Both the position numbers and the translations under genes were made by a program. Shown here in pieces: positions 1-7,044 of a stretch of DNA of 27,414 nt; within the stretch, counting starts at the first letter, position 1, and each line of letters opens with the position of its first letter. The notes under the pieces were generated by a model. That model did no database searches. It was given only the letters and a program-made list of their open reading frames with translations, and was not told where the DNA came from. The stretch is from an uncultured Acidiphilium sp. (GTDB lineage: Bacteria > Bacillota > Clostridia > Christensenellales > Borkfalkiaceae), in the NCBI GenBank assembly GCA_902495325.1, contig CABUWK010000030.1, positions 1 to 27,414 on the forward strand, read 5' to 3'.

Positions 1-157
1 ACTACAACAATGAGAGAATATCTCTCAAATTGAAAATGAGTCCGGCACAATACCGAACTCAATCTCAAATCATTTAATTAAAATATTTTGTCCAACTTTT
101 GGGGTTCACTTCATTCCGGTCTGCCGTTTTTTTGCGCTGTTTTATCTTTCCGTTACA

Positions 158-203
158 AAAGCCGCTCCGGAGCTTTGCTGCAACCGGAACGGCTTTCTTT
201 TTT
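158..203 (+). terminator. Rho-independent terminator, probably bidirectional
   Basis: Imperfect stem AAAGCCG-c-TCCGG pairing with CCGGA-a-CGGCTTT, followed on the plus strand by a T-rich run (CTTTTTT). On the minus strand the stem is followed only by TTTTG, so it is a weaker stop for the minus-strand parB-like gene that ends at 307. It may serve a plus-strand gene left of the window as well as the BMC operon. The rest of 1-306 holds no gene I can support. Confidence 0.6.
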
Positions 204-306
204 GCAAAACGAATGATGCGATACCCGTGATAGCCGTTTTCCGAAAAAGCCGGAGCCAAACGATATAAGCCCGCCCTTTCCGGCAAAAACCGCCGCAATC
301 GCACGA

Positions 307-783
307 TTACAGCAAGTATGCAGGCATATCGCTTTCGCCGAGACGCTTTATCGCGTTGAATTTCTCCTCGTGAATATCATCCGTCTTCTTTGCGGGCGCG
401 GCAGCGTCGCATTCGTCGCAATTGAATTTCGGAGAGAATTTCAAAAGCTCTTTACGGATCTGATCGCCGTTTCCGTCGAGAACGACGGCTTTTACCTTAT
501 CGATCCCGAGTTTCGTCAAAGCGGTCAGTCTTCTCGCGCCGTCGACAACCTTCAGTCCGTTTTCCGTTTTCACTACGACAACGGGCAGAATAACGCCGTA
601 TTTTTTGACCGATTCGATCATTTTTTCATTTTTTCTCGTCGTGCGGAATTCAACGGTTTTAGGATCGATCTCCACCACTCCGTTTTCCGTCAGCGCAACG
701 ATTTCCTGTTTTACGACCTCGGCGGCTTTCTTTTCCTTTGTCGCCTTCGTCGCTCTTTTCAGACTTCCTTTTCCTACCGGCAT
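307..783 (-). CDS. Small ParB-fold (ParB/sulfiredoxin N-terminal domain) protein
   Basis: 158 aa. The N-terminal ~25 residues are Lys/Ala-rich. Residues ~37-105 resemble the ParB N-terminal domain, including the KYGVILPVVVV segment and the G82-A-R84-R85 box, which corresponds to the GxRR motif of ParB CTPases. Chromosomal ParB proteins are usually about 280-300 aa with a helix-turn-helix and a C-terminal dimer domain. This one stops after about 50 further residues (with C122-x2-C125) and shows no HTH, so parS binding is not expected. It lies 18 bp downstream of the ParA-type gene, with a GAGGAGG ribosome site, and is the last gene of the BMC/deoR transcription unit. I infer that it is the cargo adaptor of the ATPase. 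It could instead be a degenerate partition protein. Confidence 0.8.
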   Translation of the reverse strand: MPVGKGSLKRATKATKEKKAAEVVKQEIVALTENGVVEIDPKTVEFRTTRKNEKMIESVKKYGVILPVVVVKTENGLKVVDGARRLTALTKLGIDKVKAVVLDGNGDQIRKELLKFSPKFNCDECDAAAPAKKTDDIHEEKFNAIKRLGESDMPAYLL

Positions 784-801
784 GATAGTATTCCTCCTCG
801 A

Positions 802-1587
802 TTATTCGATAGATTTTAAAATTTCATCCGCAAGCAAGCCGTACTCGACCGCACTGCGGGAAGATTTTTTATAACTTCCTACGGGTTTACTGTTATCCTG
901 CGCCCATTCGACGGAACTGTCGAGATGGATCACGTGATCGAACACGCGGATACCCTCCGTAGAACGCAACGTTTCGATCGTCTGCTTAAAATAATTTTTT
1001 CTCGCATCGACCTTCGTCACCACGACCCCCGCAAGTTCGAGCGAAGGCGCAAGTTCCTTTACCTGACCGATAAACTCGAGCATGTTTGCCAAGCCGAACA
1101 GCCCCCACGGGCTCGCTTCGACCGGCAGAATGATCTTATCGCTCGCGATCAGAACGTTCATCACCCAGCAGCCGAGCGTAGGCGGAGCGTCGATCAGAAC
1201 GTAATCGTAAACGCCGCTCTCCTTTATGGGAGAAAGCAGTTTTTTCAGAATAAATTCCCTTTGCCATTTTGTAAAGAGCTCGCATTCGATCGAGCTCATC
1301 AGCGTGGAAGAAGGGATGAGATCGATATTCGCATACTCCGTATGTACGATATCACCTTCAAGCCCTTTCTGATTTTTGACGGCAATATATAAATTGTTTT
1401 CGCCCTGCGCGAATTCGAGCGCTTTTTCTTCCGGGAAAAAGGACAGCGTTAAGTTAAGCTGCATATCGCCGTCGATCACAAGCACTTTCTTCCCGCGTGC
1501 TGCGAAGGCATACGCAAGACTTGCGCACGTAGTCGATTTCCCGCTGCCGCCCTTGTTGTTGGCAAAACAAATAACCTGCGTTTTCAT
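802..1587 (-). CDS. ParA/MinD-type ATPase linked to the BMC locus
   Basis: 261 aa from the ATG at 1587, which overlaps the deoR stop codon as ATGA and has GGAGG upstream. An earlier in-frame ATG at 1644 lies inside deoR and would add 19 residues before the beta-1 strand, so I reject it. The deviant Walker A K12-GGSGK17-S18 includes the signature lysine of ParA ATPases. The D39-G-D41-M-Q43 switch and the Walker B D133-A-P-P follow the family pattern. ParA ATPases bind nucleoid DNA as ATP dimers and position chromosomes, plasmids or protein cargos, including carboxysomes (McdA). Translational coupling to the BMC regulator suggests a role in positioning this metabolosome; that is inference. It lacks the N-terminal HTH of type Ia plasmid ParA. 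Confidence 0.9.
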   Translation of the reverse strand: MKTQVICFANNKGGSGKSTTCASLAYAFAARGKKVLVIDGDMQLNLTLSFFPEEKALEFAQGENNLYIAVKNQKGLEGDIVHTEYANIDLIPSSTLMSSIECELFTKWQREFILKKLLSPIKESGVYDYVLIDAPPTLGCWVMNVLIASDKIILPVEASPWGLFGLANMLEFIGQVKELAPSLELAGVVVTKVDARKNYFKQTIETLRSTEGIRVFDHVIHLDSSVEWAQDNSKPVGSYKKSSRSAVEYGLLADEILKSIE

Positions 1588-2357
1588 TGATTTTCCTCCG
1601 GATAAAGGCATTTCACGCCCGCCTGACGGAACCTTTCCATCCAATTCTCGGGCGGTCTCACGTCGGTAACGATCACGTCGATATCCTTTAAATTACCGAC
1701 CACATTGAAAGCGATCTTGTTGAATTTCGAGCTGTCGACCGCAAGGACCCTTCTGTCGCAATTTTCAAGCATGGCGTGTTTCGTGGACGCGTGCATGTCG
1801 TTGGAATCGGTAAAGCCCTTTTCGATGTTGAATCCCTTGCAGGAAATGATCGAAGTCGTCACGTGGAAGCAACGGATCATTTTGTCTGCCTGTATTCCGA
1901 CAAGCGCAAGCGAATCTTCGCCCAGAAGTCCGCCGCTCGAAAAGATCTTCCAGTTTTTCAGATCCTTCAGTTCGAGAAGAATTTCGACGGAATTGGTAAT
2001 GACCGTCATGTTCTTTCTCTCTTTGATCCTCTTCGCGATAAAAAGCGCGGTGGAGGAACAGTCGAGCATCAGGCTGGAATTGTCTTTGATAAAACCCGCG
2101 CAGATCTCCGCGATTTTCTGCTTGCCGATCACGTTCGTTCTCTTTCGCACCGCAAGCGGCATATCGCTTTGCGTGTTTTCGTTCAGAACGGCACCGCCGT
2201 AAGCCTTTACGACAAGCCCTTCCTTTTCGAGTTTTTCGAGATCTCTGCGGATGGTTTCTTCCGATACGTCGAATTGTTTGGAAAGCTCTCCAACAACAAC
2301 CCTTTTATCGGTCTGCAGAATCGCAAGGATTCTGTTTTTTCTTTCGACGGCAAGCAT
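1584..2357 (-). CDS. DeoR-family transcriptional regulator
   Basis: 257 aa. The N-terminal winged HTH (residues ~1-57) starts with MLAVERKNRIL and has the classic recognition helix SEETIRRDLEKLEKEG. The C-terminal DeoR sensor domain has the phosphosugar-isomerase-like fold signature (LDCSSTALFIAKRI, VITNSVEIL). Members usually repress sugar operons and respond to phosphorylated sugars. The neighbouring aldolase suggests a deoxy-sugar 1-phosphate or DHAP as inducer, which is inference. The start ATG follows AGGAG with 10-nt spacing. The gene lies 162 bp downstream of the PduT-type shell gene and overlaps the ParA gene by 4 bp. Candidate operators are the A/T-rich TTGTTGTTTT repeats at the operon promoter (11651-11756). 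Confidence 0.93.
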   Translation of the reverse strand: MLAVERKNRILAILQTDKRVVVGELSKQFDVSEETIRRDLEKLEKEGLVVKAYGGAVLNENTQSDMPLAVRKRTNVIGKQKIAEICAGFIKDNSSLMLDCSSTALFIAKRIKERKNMTVITNSVEILLELKDLKNWKIFSSGGLLGEDSLALVGIQADKMIRCFHVTTSIISCKGFNIEKGFTDSNDMHASTKHAMLENCDRRVLAVDSSKFNKIAFNVVGNLKDIDVIVTDVRPPENWMERFRQAGVKCLYPEENQ

Positions 2358-2424
2358 TTATTTTATCTCCTGTTACGTTCGCCGATGCGTGTACATCCGG
2401 ACACCGTCACCCGCGATTAAGGAA

Positions 2425-2509
2425 AAAGGAAACCTTACCCGCGTGAAAAATACGCGGGCTTTGCCCGGTTTACGGTTCTTTCGCCGCAAAACGGGTTTCA
2501 GTTTCCTTT
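2425..2509 (-). promoter_or_regulatory. Nested inverted repeats between the last shell gene and deoR
   Basis: The 162-bp gap between the PduT-type gene and deoR contains a perfect 7-bp stem, CCCGCGT (2438-2444) with ACGCGGG (2452-2458), nested in a 9-bp pair, AAAGGAAAC (2425-2433) with GTTTCCTTT (2501-2509). In the minus-strand transcript the inner stem is followed by a pyrimidine-rich TTTCCTTTTTCC stretch. It could act as a leaky terminator that lowers regulator and ParAB output relative to shell genes. I see no convincing sigma-70 promoter here. Confidence 0.45.
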
Positions 2510-2519
2510 CGTTTCGATA

Positions 2520-3068
2520 TTAAAGAATTTTCTCGATCAGCTTCTTATCGGGGCGAGCGATCACCGTGCTGTCGAGCATCATTCCGCTCGGCATAACGAC
2601 TTCTTTCGCTCTTTCGATCGCAGCTTCCACCGCGGCGACTTCGCCCGTGATCATAGCGTACGATTTACCGCACATACCTCTTGCAAGGCGGATCTCGATA
2701 AGTTCCACTTCCGAAGTTTTCACCGCGTTATCGCTCGCGACGATGATCTGCGACGCATCGAACGTTTCGATCACGCCGAGCGCGTTGACGGAATTCACGA
2801 GCGTGGTGCCCGTGATCGCCGGGAAGATCGTTTCATCGGGATTGCCGAGAACAAAACTGTCGATCAACTGCGTTTCGTAAGCGATTTTCGCCGCGTCAAC
2901 GGCGGCTCTTACCGCGCTGAGATCTCCGGTGATGATGGAAATATATTTGCCCGGGCAGACCGTCTGAGCTTCCACAATGTCGACGTCAGACGTTTTAACC
3001 ATGAGATCGGTCGCGCTGACGCCTGCCGAAACCGTCTTGTATTCTACCATTCCAATTGCTTTACTCAT
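2520..3068 (-). CDS. pduT: PduT-type trimeric BMC shell protein (tandem BMC domains)
   Basis: 182 aa with two BMC domains in tandem (residues ~3-85 and ~95-178), each starting with a GMVEY / GVIETF-type strand and containing the ITGDLSAVRAA / ITGEVAAVEAA helix. Cys38, in the pore-facing segment AQTVCPGKY, is at the position where characterised PduT proteins bind a [4Fe-4S] cluster at the trimer axis. Such trimers are proposed to pass electrons across the shell, with PduS as partner. The PduS-like gene lies immediately upstream (8-bp gap), matching that pairing. It is the last shell gene of the operon. Confidence 0.93.
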   Translation of the reverse strand: MSKAIGMVEYKTVSAGVSATDLMVKTSDVDIVEAQTVCPGKYISIITGDLSAVRAAVDAAKIAYETQLIDSFVLGNPDETIFPAITGTTLVNSVNALGVIETFDASQIIVASDNAVKTSEVELIEIRLARGMCGKSYAMITGEVAAVEAAIERAKEVVMPSGMMLDSTVIARPDKKLIEKIL

Positions 3069-3076
3069 TGTCTACC

Positions 3077-4411
3077 TCAAGCCTTAGCCTTAATTTCGAT
3101 ATAACGATCGGTCACTTCCGTGACAAGTCCGTCGATGGAAGCGTGAATGTTGACCGAAAGTCCTTGCGCCGCTTCCGCGACCGCCTGACCTTTCTTTACC
3201 GTATCCCCTGCCGCAACGACCGCCTTTGCGGGCGCGCCGATATGCTGCGAAAGAAGGATCCTGACCGTTTTGAATCCGGTAACTTCTTCGTTATCGAGCG
3301 GAGCGGCAAGCTCGTATTCGGTAACGCCGAGCCTTGCGATCAGCCGGTCGATCGGAACCTGCCTTAAATCGCGCATCGGATTGACGGGTGCTGCCGTAAC
3401 GTCAGGCGAAGGTCTCACGCCGGCGGCTCTCAGACCCGCTTTTACCTTCTGAATGATCTTTCTCGGCGAAAGCCCCTGCGGACAAGCGTAATTTTCGCAC
3501 ACGCCGCAGGCACAGCAGTAAAACGCATTCGTGAAATCGGTCGGATTGTTGATGTGTCCGCAAGCCGTTGCTCTCATGATGAGATGGGGCTGAATGGGAT
3601 GACCGAGGTTATGTCTCGGGCAAAGATCGGTACACATCTGGCACTGACAGCAGCTTGCAGCCGCTCTCGCCGCCTCGATCGTAACGTCGCTGTGCGCACG
3701 CCTCAGAAGATAATGATCTTTCGGGAAAATAAAGATGGAGTTCGTGTTCTTCTTGACGAGATCGGTCGGTCTCTGTTCGAATCCCATCATGGGACCGCCG
3801 ACCCAGTATGTATAATTTTCGATCGTAGGCCCGCCGGCTAACGCGACGACTTCCTGAAGGGTGATCCCGAGAGGAACTCTGACCGTTTTCGGCGTTTTCA
3901 CGTCACCGGAAACGGTGATGAGCTTGCTCGTTACGGGTTTTCCCTCTTTAATGGCATGGTAGGCGTTGTACATCGTTTCCACGTTGTAAACGATCACGCC
4001 GATCTCGATGGGAAGTCCGCCCGGTCTCACGACCTTACCCGTCGCGCAGTATGCGGTGACGACTTCGTCGCCTGCGGGATAGATCGAATCGAGTTTGCAG
4101 ATCGACAGATGCGGATATTTCGGCAGAACGCCTTCGATCGCCGCGATCGTGCTCTCGTAATGTGCTTTGATGCAGATTTTTCCTTCTTTTGCGCCTACCG
4201 TCTCGCGGACGAGTTCCAGCGCGTCGAGAACGTCCGTCGTGCACTGCTGAAGAAGCTGTTTGTGAAGTTCGAGCAAAGGCTCGCACTCCGCACAGTTCAG
4301 CAGAACGACTTCCGCCTTCGGGCTGAGTTTCGCGTAAGACGGGAATCCGGCACCGCCCGCTCCGACGATACCGTTTTCTTTCAATATTGTGCTTAAATCT
4401 GTAAGTTCCAT
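3077..4411 (-). CDS. pduS: PduS/RnfC-like flavin and iron-sulfur electron-transfer protein
   Basis: 444 aa. The N-terminal glycine-rich GAGGAGFPSYAKL (residues 17-29) and the NCAECEP segment are typical of the NADH/FMN-binding region of RnfC, NuoF and PduS. An SLBB-like region follows. Two cluster motifs are C254-x2-C257-x2-C260-x3-C264-P and C299-x2-C302-x2-C305-x4-C310-P, so two [4Fe-4S] clusters are expected. The C-terminus (~385-440) is a biotinyl-lipoyl-like barrel, as in RnfC. PduS family members shuttle electrons from NADH, reducing cobalamin in B12-dependent metabolosomes. In this window there is no B12 enzyme, so a redox-export role with the neighbouring Cys-bearing PduT is more likely (inference). 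It starts 3 bp after the pentamer gene. Confidence 0.92.
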   Translation of the reverse strand: MELTDLSTILKENGIVGAGGAGFPSYAKLSPKAEVVLLNCAECEPLLELHKQLLQQCTTDVLDALELVRETVGAKEGKICIKAHYESTIAAIEGVLPKYPHLSICKLDSIYPAGDEVVTAYCATGKVVRPGGLPIEIGVIVYNVETMYNAYHAIKEGKPVTSKLITVSGDVKTPKTVRVPLGITLQEVVALAGGPTIENYTYWVGGPMMGFEQRPTDLVKKNTNSIFIFPKDHYLLRRAHSDVTIEAARAAASCCQCQMCTDLCPRHNLGHPIQPHLIMRATACGHINNPTDFTNAFYCCACGVCENYACPQGLSPRKIIQKVKAGLRAAGVRPSPDVTAAPVNPMRDLRQVPIDRLIARLGVTEYELAAPLDNEEVTGFKTVRILLSQHIGAPAKAVVAAGDTVKKGQAVAEAAQGLSVNIHASIDGLVTEVTDRYIEIKAKA

Positions 4412-4414
4412 ACT

Positions 4415-4681
4415 TTATATCTCCAGATTCTGACCTTCGTCGATAATACCGACGATAGCCGCGTCGATCGGGGCTGTTTCCACCCCGCAACCGATTCTCG
4501 CCGCGCTTCCCTGGGCAACGAGAACGAGCTCGCCGATGCCCGCGCCGACTTTATCGACGGCGACGATACGGGTGTCGATCTTAAGGCTCGGGATCGGTTC
4601 GACGATCATGAATTTATTGCCGACGAGATTGTCGCATTTTCTCGTGGATACGACGTATCCCACTACTTTACCGATTAACAT
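4415..4681 (-). CDS. EutN/CcmL-type BMC pentameric vertex protein
   Basis: 88 aa, the usual size of BMC-P proteins. It begins MLIGKVVGYVVSTRK and contains the family features KFMIVEP (strand 2), the VDKVGAGIGELVLV turn and GSAARIG near the middle. The C-terminal part DAAIVGIIDEG is also typical. Five copies close each vertex of the icosahedral shell, so low expression is sufficient. It follows pduL after a 98-bp gap containing two hairpins, and an AAAGGA site precedes its ATG. It is followed after 3 bp by the PduS-like gene. Confidence 0.95.
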   Translation of the reverse strand: MLIGKVVGYVVSTRKCDNLVGNKFMIVEPIPSLKIDTRIVAVDKVGAGIGELVLVAQGSAARIGCGVETAPIDAAIVGIIDEGQNLEI

Positions 4682-4704
4682 GCTGTTTCCTTTTTTTCGG
4701 GCTT

Positions 4705-4764
4705 ATTCCGGCAGACCGGAATGCGTAACGAAGACCTTCCGACCGGATCGGTCCGTCCGGAAGG
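4705..4764 (-). promoter_or_regulatory. Two intercistronic hairpins between pduL and the pentamer gene
   Basis: Two stem-loops fill the 98-bp gap: CCTTCCG (4735-4741) with CGGAAGG (4758-4764), and the perfect ATTCCGG-CAGA-CCGGAAT (4705-4722). Neither is followed by a T-run on the minus strand, so they are more likely RNA-processing or stabilising elements than terminators. They could set shell:vertex stoichiometry, which is inference. Confidence 0.5.
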
Positions 4765-4779
4765 CGCGCCCCGCATCTT

Positions 4780-5436
4780 TCAGATGCCGAGATCTTTCAC
4801 GATCTCCGCGGTCATCCCCGTGGAGATCTTCGCCGCATTCGCTTCGTCCGTATCGATGTGCATTTCGAGCGTAAACGAAGGATCCACGCGGATGGTCACG
4901 TTATTGAAAACGGTCGCGCGTTCGTTGTCCACTTTGACGGAAACGATATCTCCGTTTTTAACGCCTGCAGCCAGCGCGTCGTTCGGAGACATATGAATGT
5001 GGCGTTTCGCGATGATGCACCCCTCTTTGAGGTACAGAACACCGCAGGGACCTACGACCGCGATCGGTGCCGATCCCGCTATATTTCCGGACTCCCTGAT
5101 GGGAGCTTTGATTCCGAGTTTAATTGCATCCGTGGCGGAAATCTCCACCTGGGAAGCCTTTCTTACGGGTCCCAGGATCCTCACGTTTTCGATCGCGCGG
5201 AGTTTAAGCCCGACGATCGTGACCGTTTCGTTCGAAGCGAACTGCCCGCCCATAAGGTCCTTCTTTTTCGTAAGTTGATACCCTTTTCCGAAGAGTGTTT
5301 CCACGTCTTCCTGCGTGAGATGAATGTGTCTTGCGGAGACGCCGATGGGAACCATATATCCCTTCTGCGACTGCTTTTTCTTCTCGATGCTCTCTAATAT
5401 GATTTTTGTGATGTTTTCGATTTCGTTAATTTCCAC
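4780..5436 (-). CDS. pduL: Phosphate propanoyltransferase PduL (BMC phosphotransacylase)
   Basis: 218 aa from the GTG at 5436, which sits 7 nt after GGGAAGG; the GTG at 5442 abuts that site and is less likely. The first ~20 residues (VEINEIENITKIILESIEKK) form an amphipathic helix of encapsulation-peptide type. Two duplicated PduL beta-barrel domains follow, with the zinc-binding motifs SARHIHL and KRHIHM and a further His in LEMHID, as in characterised PduL. It converts acyl-CoA plus phosphate to acyl phosphate and recycles CoA inside the shell. Depending on what the aldehyde dehydrogenase makes, the substrate would be lactyl-CoA or propionyl-CoA. A 236-bp spacer with hairpins separates it from the upstream shell gene. 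Confidence 0.94.
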   Translation of the reverse strand: MEINEIENITKIILESIEKKKQSQKGYMVPIGVSARHIHLTQEDVETLFGKGYQLTKKKDLMGGQFASNETVTIVGLKLRAIENVRILGPVRKASQVEISATDAIKLGIKAPIRESGNIAGSAPIAVVGPCGVLYLKEGCIIAKRHIHMSPNDALAAGVKNGDIVSVKVDNERATVFNNVTIRVDPSFTLEMHIDTDEANAAKISTGMTAEIVKDLGI

Positions 5437-5545
5437 GATCACACCTTCCCGCGATTTACTGATTCCGTTTTATCCGTATAACCGTGCGCGGCAAATAATA
5501 ACCGGCAACTTATTTTTTGACGGAAGCGTATAACAAAATAGAGCC

Positions 5546-5641
5546 TTGGTAATTTTACCAAAACACATAATTTTCCGGCACAAGCCGGATAAGTAAGCAA
5601 ATAAATCCGTCCCGAAGGTGACCGCTTTATACGGTCACCTT
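5546..5641 (-). promoter_or_regulatory. Structured spacer between shell gene and pduL
   Basis: The spacer holds three inverted repeats: a perfect 10-bp stem AAGGTGACCG (5615-5624) with CGGTCACCTT (5632-5641), a short CCGGC-acaa-GCCGG stem (5575-5588), and the 7-bp-arm palindrome TTGGTAA-tt-TTACCAA (5546-5561). No T-run follows the strong stem, so it is not a classical terminator. It could protect the upstream shell mRNA from 3' decay or reduce read-through into pduL. The palindrome is A/T-rich and operator-like, but I cannot assign a regulator. Confidence 0.5.
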
Positions 5642-5672
5642 ATCGTAAACGAATTTTTCCCGGGAGAAAAAA

Positions 5673-5951
5673 TTACTTAAGGATCGGCAAAATTTTCTCA
5701 ACGTCCCCATGGGGTCTGGGAATGACGTGGGTAGCGACAAGCTCGCCGAGCTTGCTTGCGTTGGCAGCGCCTGCTTCGACAGCCGCCTTCACTGCGCCTA
5801 CGTCGCCTCTGACCATAACGGTCACAAGTCCGCTACCGATCTTTTCGGTGCCGACGAGAACGACGTTAGCCGCTTTCAACATAGAATCTGCTGCTTCGAT
5901 TGCTGCGGTAAGACCTCTGGTCTCAACCATACCCAAAGCTTCAAGTGCCAT
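5673..5951 (-). CDS. Hexameric BMC shell protein (PduA/EutM type), copy 1
   Basis: 92 aa single BMC domain starting MALEALGMVETRGL, with the pore loop KIGSG typical of PduA/EutM/EutK-like BMC-H facets and the C-terminal HVIPRPHGDVEKILP. It differs from the copy at 6384-6665 at only six internal residues (25, 29, 31, 33, 67, 82) plus the last residues. This points to recent duplication or gene conversion, even though a divergent shell gene lies between them. It would form the bulk facet hexamers, with small polar pores for metabolites. A good AGGA site precedes its ATG. Confidence 0.96.
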   Translation of the reverse strand: MALEALGMVETRGLTAAIEAADSMLKAANVVLVGTEKIGSGLVTVMVRGDVGAVKAAVEAGAANASKLGELVATHVIPRPHGDVEKILPILK

Positions 5952-5968
5952 TTTTATGTCCTCCGAAA

Positions 5969-6325
5969 TTAAATTTCTTTGATATAACTTTCGTTATCCG
6001 TATGTTTTTTTGCAGTCTCTTTCACCTGCGGATGTCTCGAACGATAGAGTCTGTCCGCACTCATCTGAACGATCCTTTCGATCTCCGGGTGCGGGTTGGC
6101 GATAACCGCCTTGCCAACGGGTTTTTTAATCGCTCCTTGAGACGCCGCTTCGATCGCCGCCGTTACGGCGGAAACCTCGCCCCGGACAATGATGGTGACA
6201 AGCCTTCCCCCGAGTTTCTTTTCCCAGGTGACGAATTCAACGTCGGCGGCTTTTGCCATCAGGTCGAGAGCGTCCACTGCGGCCACGACGCCTGATATTT
6301 CCAAAAAACCGAGAGCTTTACCCAT
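5969..6325 (-). CDS. Hexameric BMC shell protein with C-terminal extension
   Basis: 118 aa from the ATG at 6325, placed 10 nt after AAAGGA. A TTG two codons earlier is too close to that site. A BMC domain (GKALGFLEISGVVAAVDALD to NPHPEIERIV) is followed by a ~28-residue charged tail rich in Lys/Arg/His. The pore region reads EKKLGGRLV rather than KIGSG, so it should form hexamers with different pore chemistry from the two near-identical copies around it. The tail may bind cargo or the ATPase/ParB pair; this is speculation. Confidence 0.93.
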   Translation of the reverse strand: MGKALGFLEISGVVAAVDALDLMAKAADVEFVTWEKKLGGRLVTIIVRGEVSAVTAAIEAASQGAIKKPVGKAVIANPHPEIERIVQMSADRLYRSRHPQVKETAKKHTDNESYIKEI

Positions 6326-6383
6326 AATCAATAAATCCTTTTCTTTCTAACGGTATTTTATAACAAAAACTTTAAAAAGTCAA

Positions 6384-6665
6384 TTATTTATTGAAAGCAG
6401 GTAAAATTTTCTCAACGTCGGTATGAGGTCTGGGGATCACGTGCGTCGCAACGAGTTCGCCGAGTCTGCTTGCGTTGGCAGCGCCTGCTTCAACGGCAGC
6501 CTTTACTGCGCCTACGTCGCCTCTGACCATAACGGTCACGAGTCCGCTACCGATTTTTTCCGTGCCGATCAGGGTTACCTGAGCAGCTTTTACCATGGAA
6601 TCTGCCGCTTCGATCGCAGCCGTAAGACCTCTGGTTTCAACCATTCCCAATGCTTCGAGTGCCAT
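6384..6665 (-). CDS. Hexameric BMC shell protein (PduA/EutM type), copy 2
   Basis: 93 aa single BMC domain, nearly identical to the 5673-5951 copy, with the same KIGSG pore loop and the HVIPRPHTDVEKILP end. Two copies of the major facet protein may raise dosage or allow mixed hexamers. The upstream spacer gives a GGAGGATAAAATATT-ATG start context. It lies between the 104-aa shell gene (43 bp upstream) and the extended shell gene. Confidence 0.96.
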   Translation of the reverse strand: MALEALGMVETRGLTAAIEAADSMVKAAQVTLIGTEKIGSGLVTVMVRGDVGAVKAAVEAGAANASRLGELVATHVIPRPHTDVEKILPAFNK

Positions 6666-6708
6666 AATATTTTATCCTCCGAAAATTATCTTGATTTTAT
6701 AAGATTTT

Positions 6709-7023
6709 TTATCTTTTGTCCATGCCGCTTAATTTCAGCATTTTTTCCGTATCCTCCGAGGGATTCGGAATGATGTGTTCCGCAACGACGCCCGTCATGC
6801 TTTCGGCAACTTCTCTCGCCGCCTTCAGCCCGGCTTCCACCGCCGCGACGTCACCGCGGATTTTGATCGTAACAAGCAACGGAACGGGAAGTTTATCCGC
6901 GTTTGCCGGCTTGTTTTTATCAAAATTTTCAAGATAAACGTCAGCCGCTTTGCAAGCCGCGTCGGCTGCGACGAAAGCCGTCGTCAGACCGAAAACTTCC
7001 AGAATTCCTACTGCATTTGCCAT
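6709..7023 (-). CDS. Hexameric BMC shell protein with charged loop insertion
   Basis: 104 aa BMC domain (ANAVGILEVFGLTTAFVAAD to IIPNPSEDTEKML). Compared with the PduA-type paralogues it carries an insertion around residues 33-46 (NFDKNKPANADKLP) in the pore-loop region, so its central pore should differ. It is the first shell hexamer after the three enzymes and begins 21 bp downstream of the alcohol dehydrogenase stop. It may be a minor shell component or an enzyme-tethering hexamer (inference). Confidence 0.92.
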   Translation of the reverse strand: MANAVGILEVFGLTTAFVAADAACKAADVYLENFDKNKPANADKLPVPLLVTIKIRGDVAAVEAGLKAAREVAESMTGVVAEHIIPNPSEDTEKMLKLSGMDKR

Positions 7024-7044
7024 AAAGAATTACCCTTCCGTAAA

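Noticed and set aside
74..304. 76-codon minus-strand open frame
   Set aside because: It runs through the terminator hairpin at 158-203, has no good ribosome site and its basic composition resembles no family.
307..1587. Plasmid or chromosome partition locus
   Set aside because: The ParB-like protein lacks HTH and dimer domains, no parS-like (TGTTTCACGTGAAACA-type) site was seen, and the pair is co-transcribed with BMC genes.
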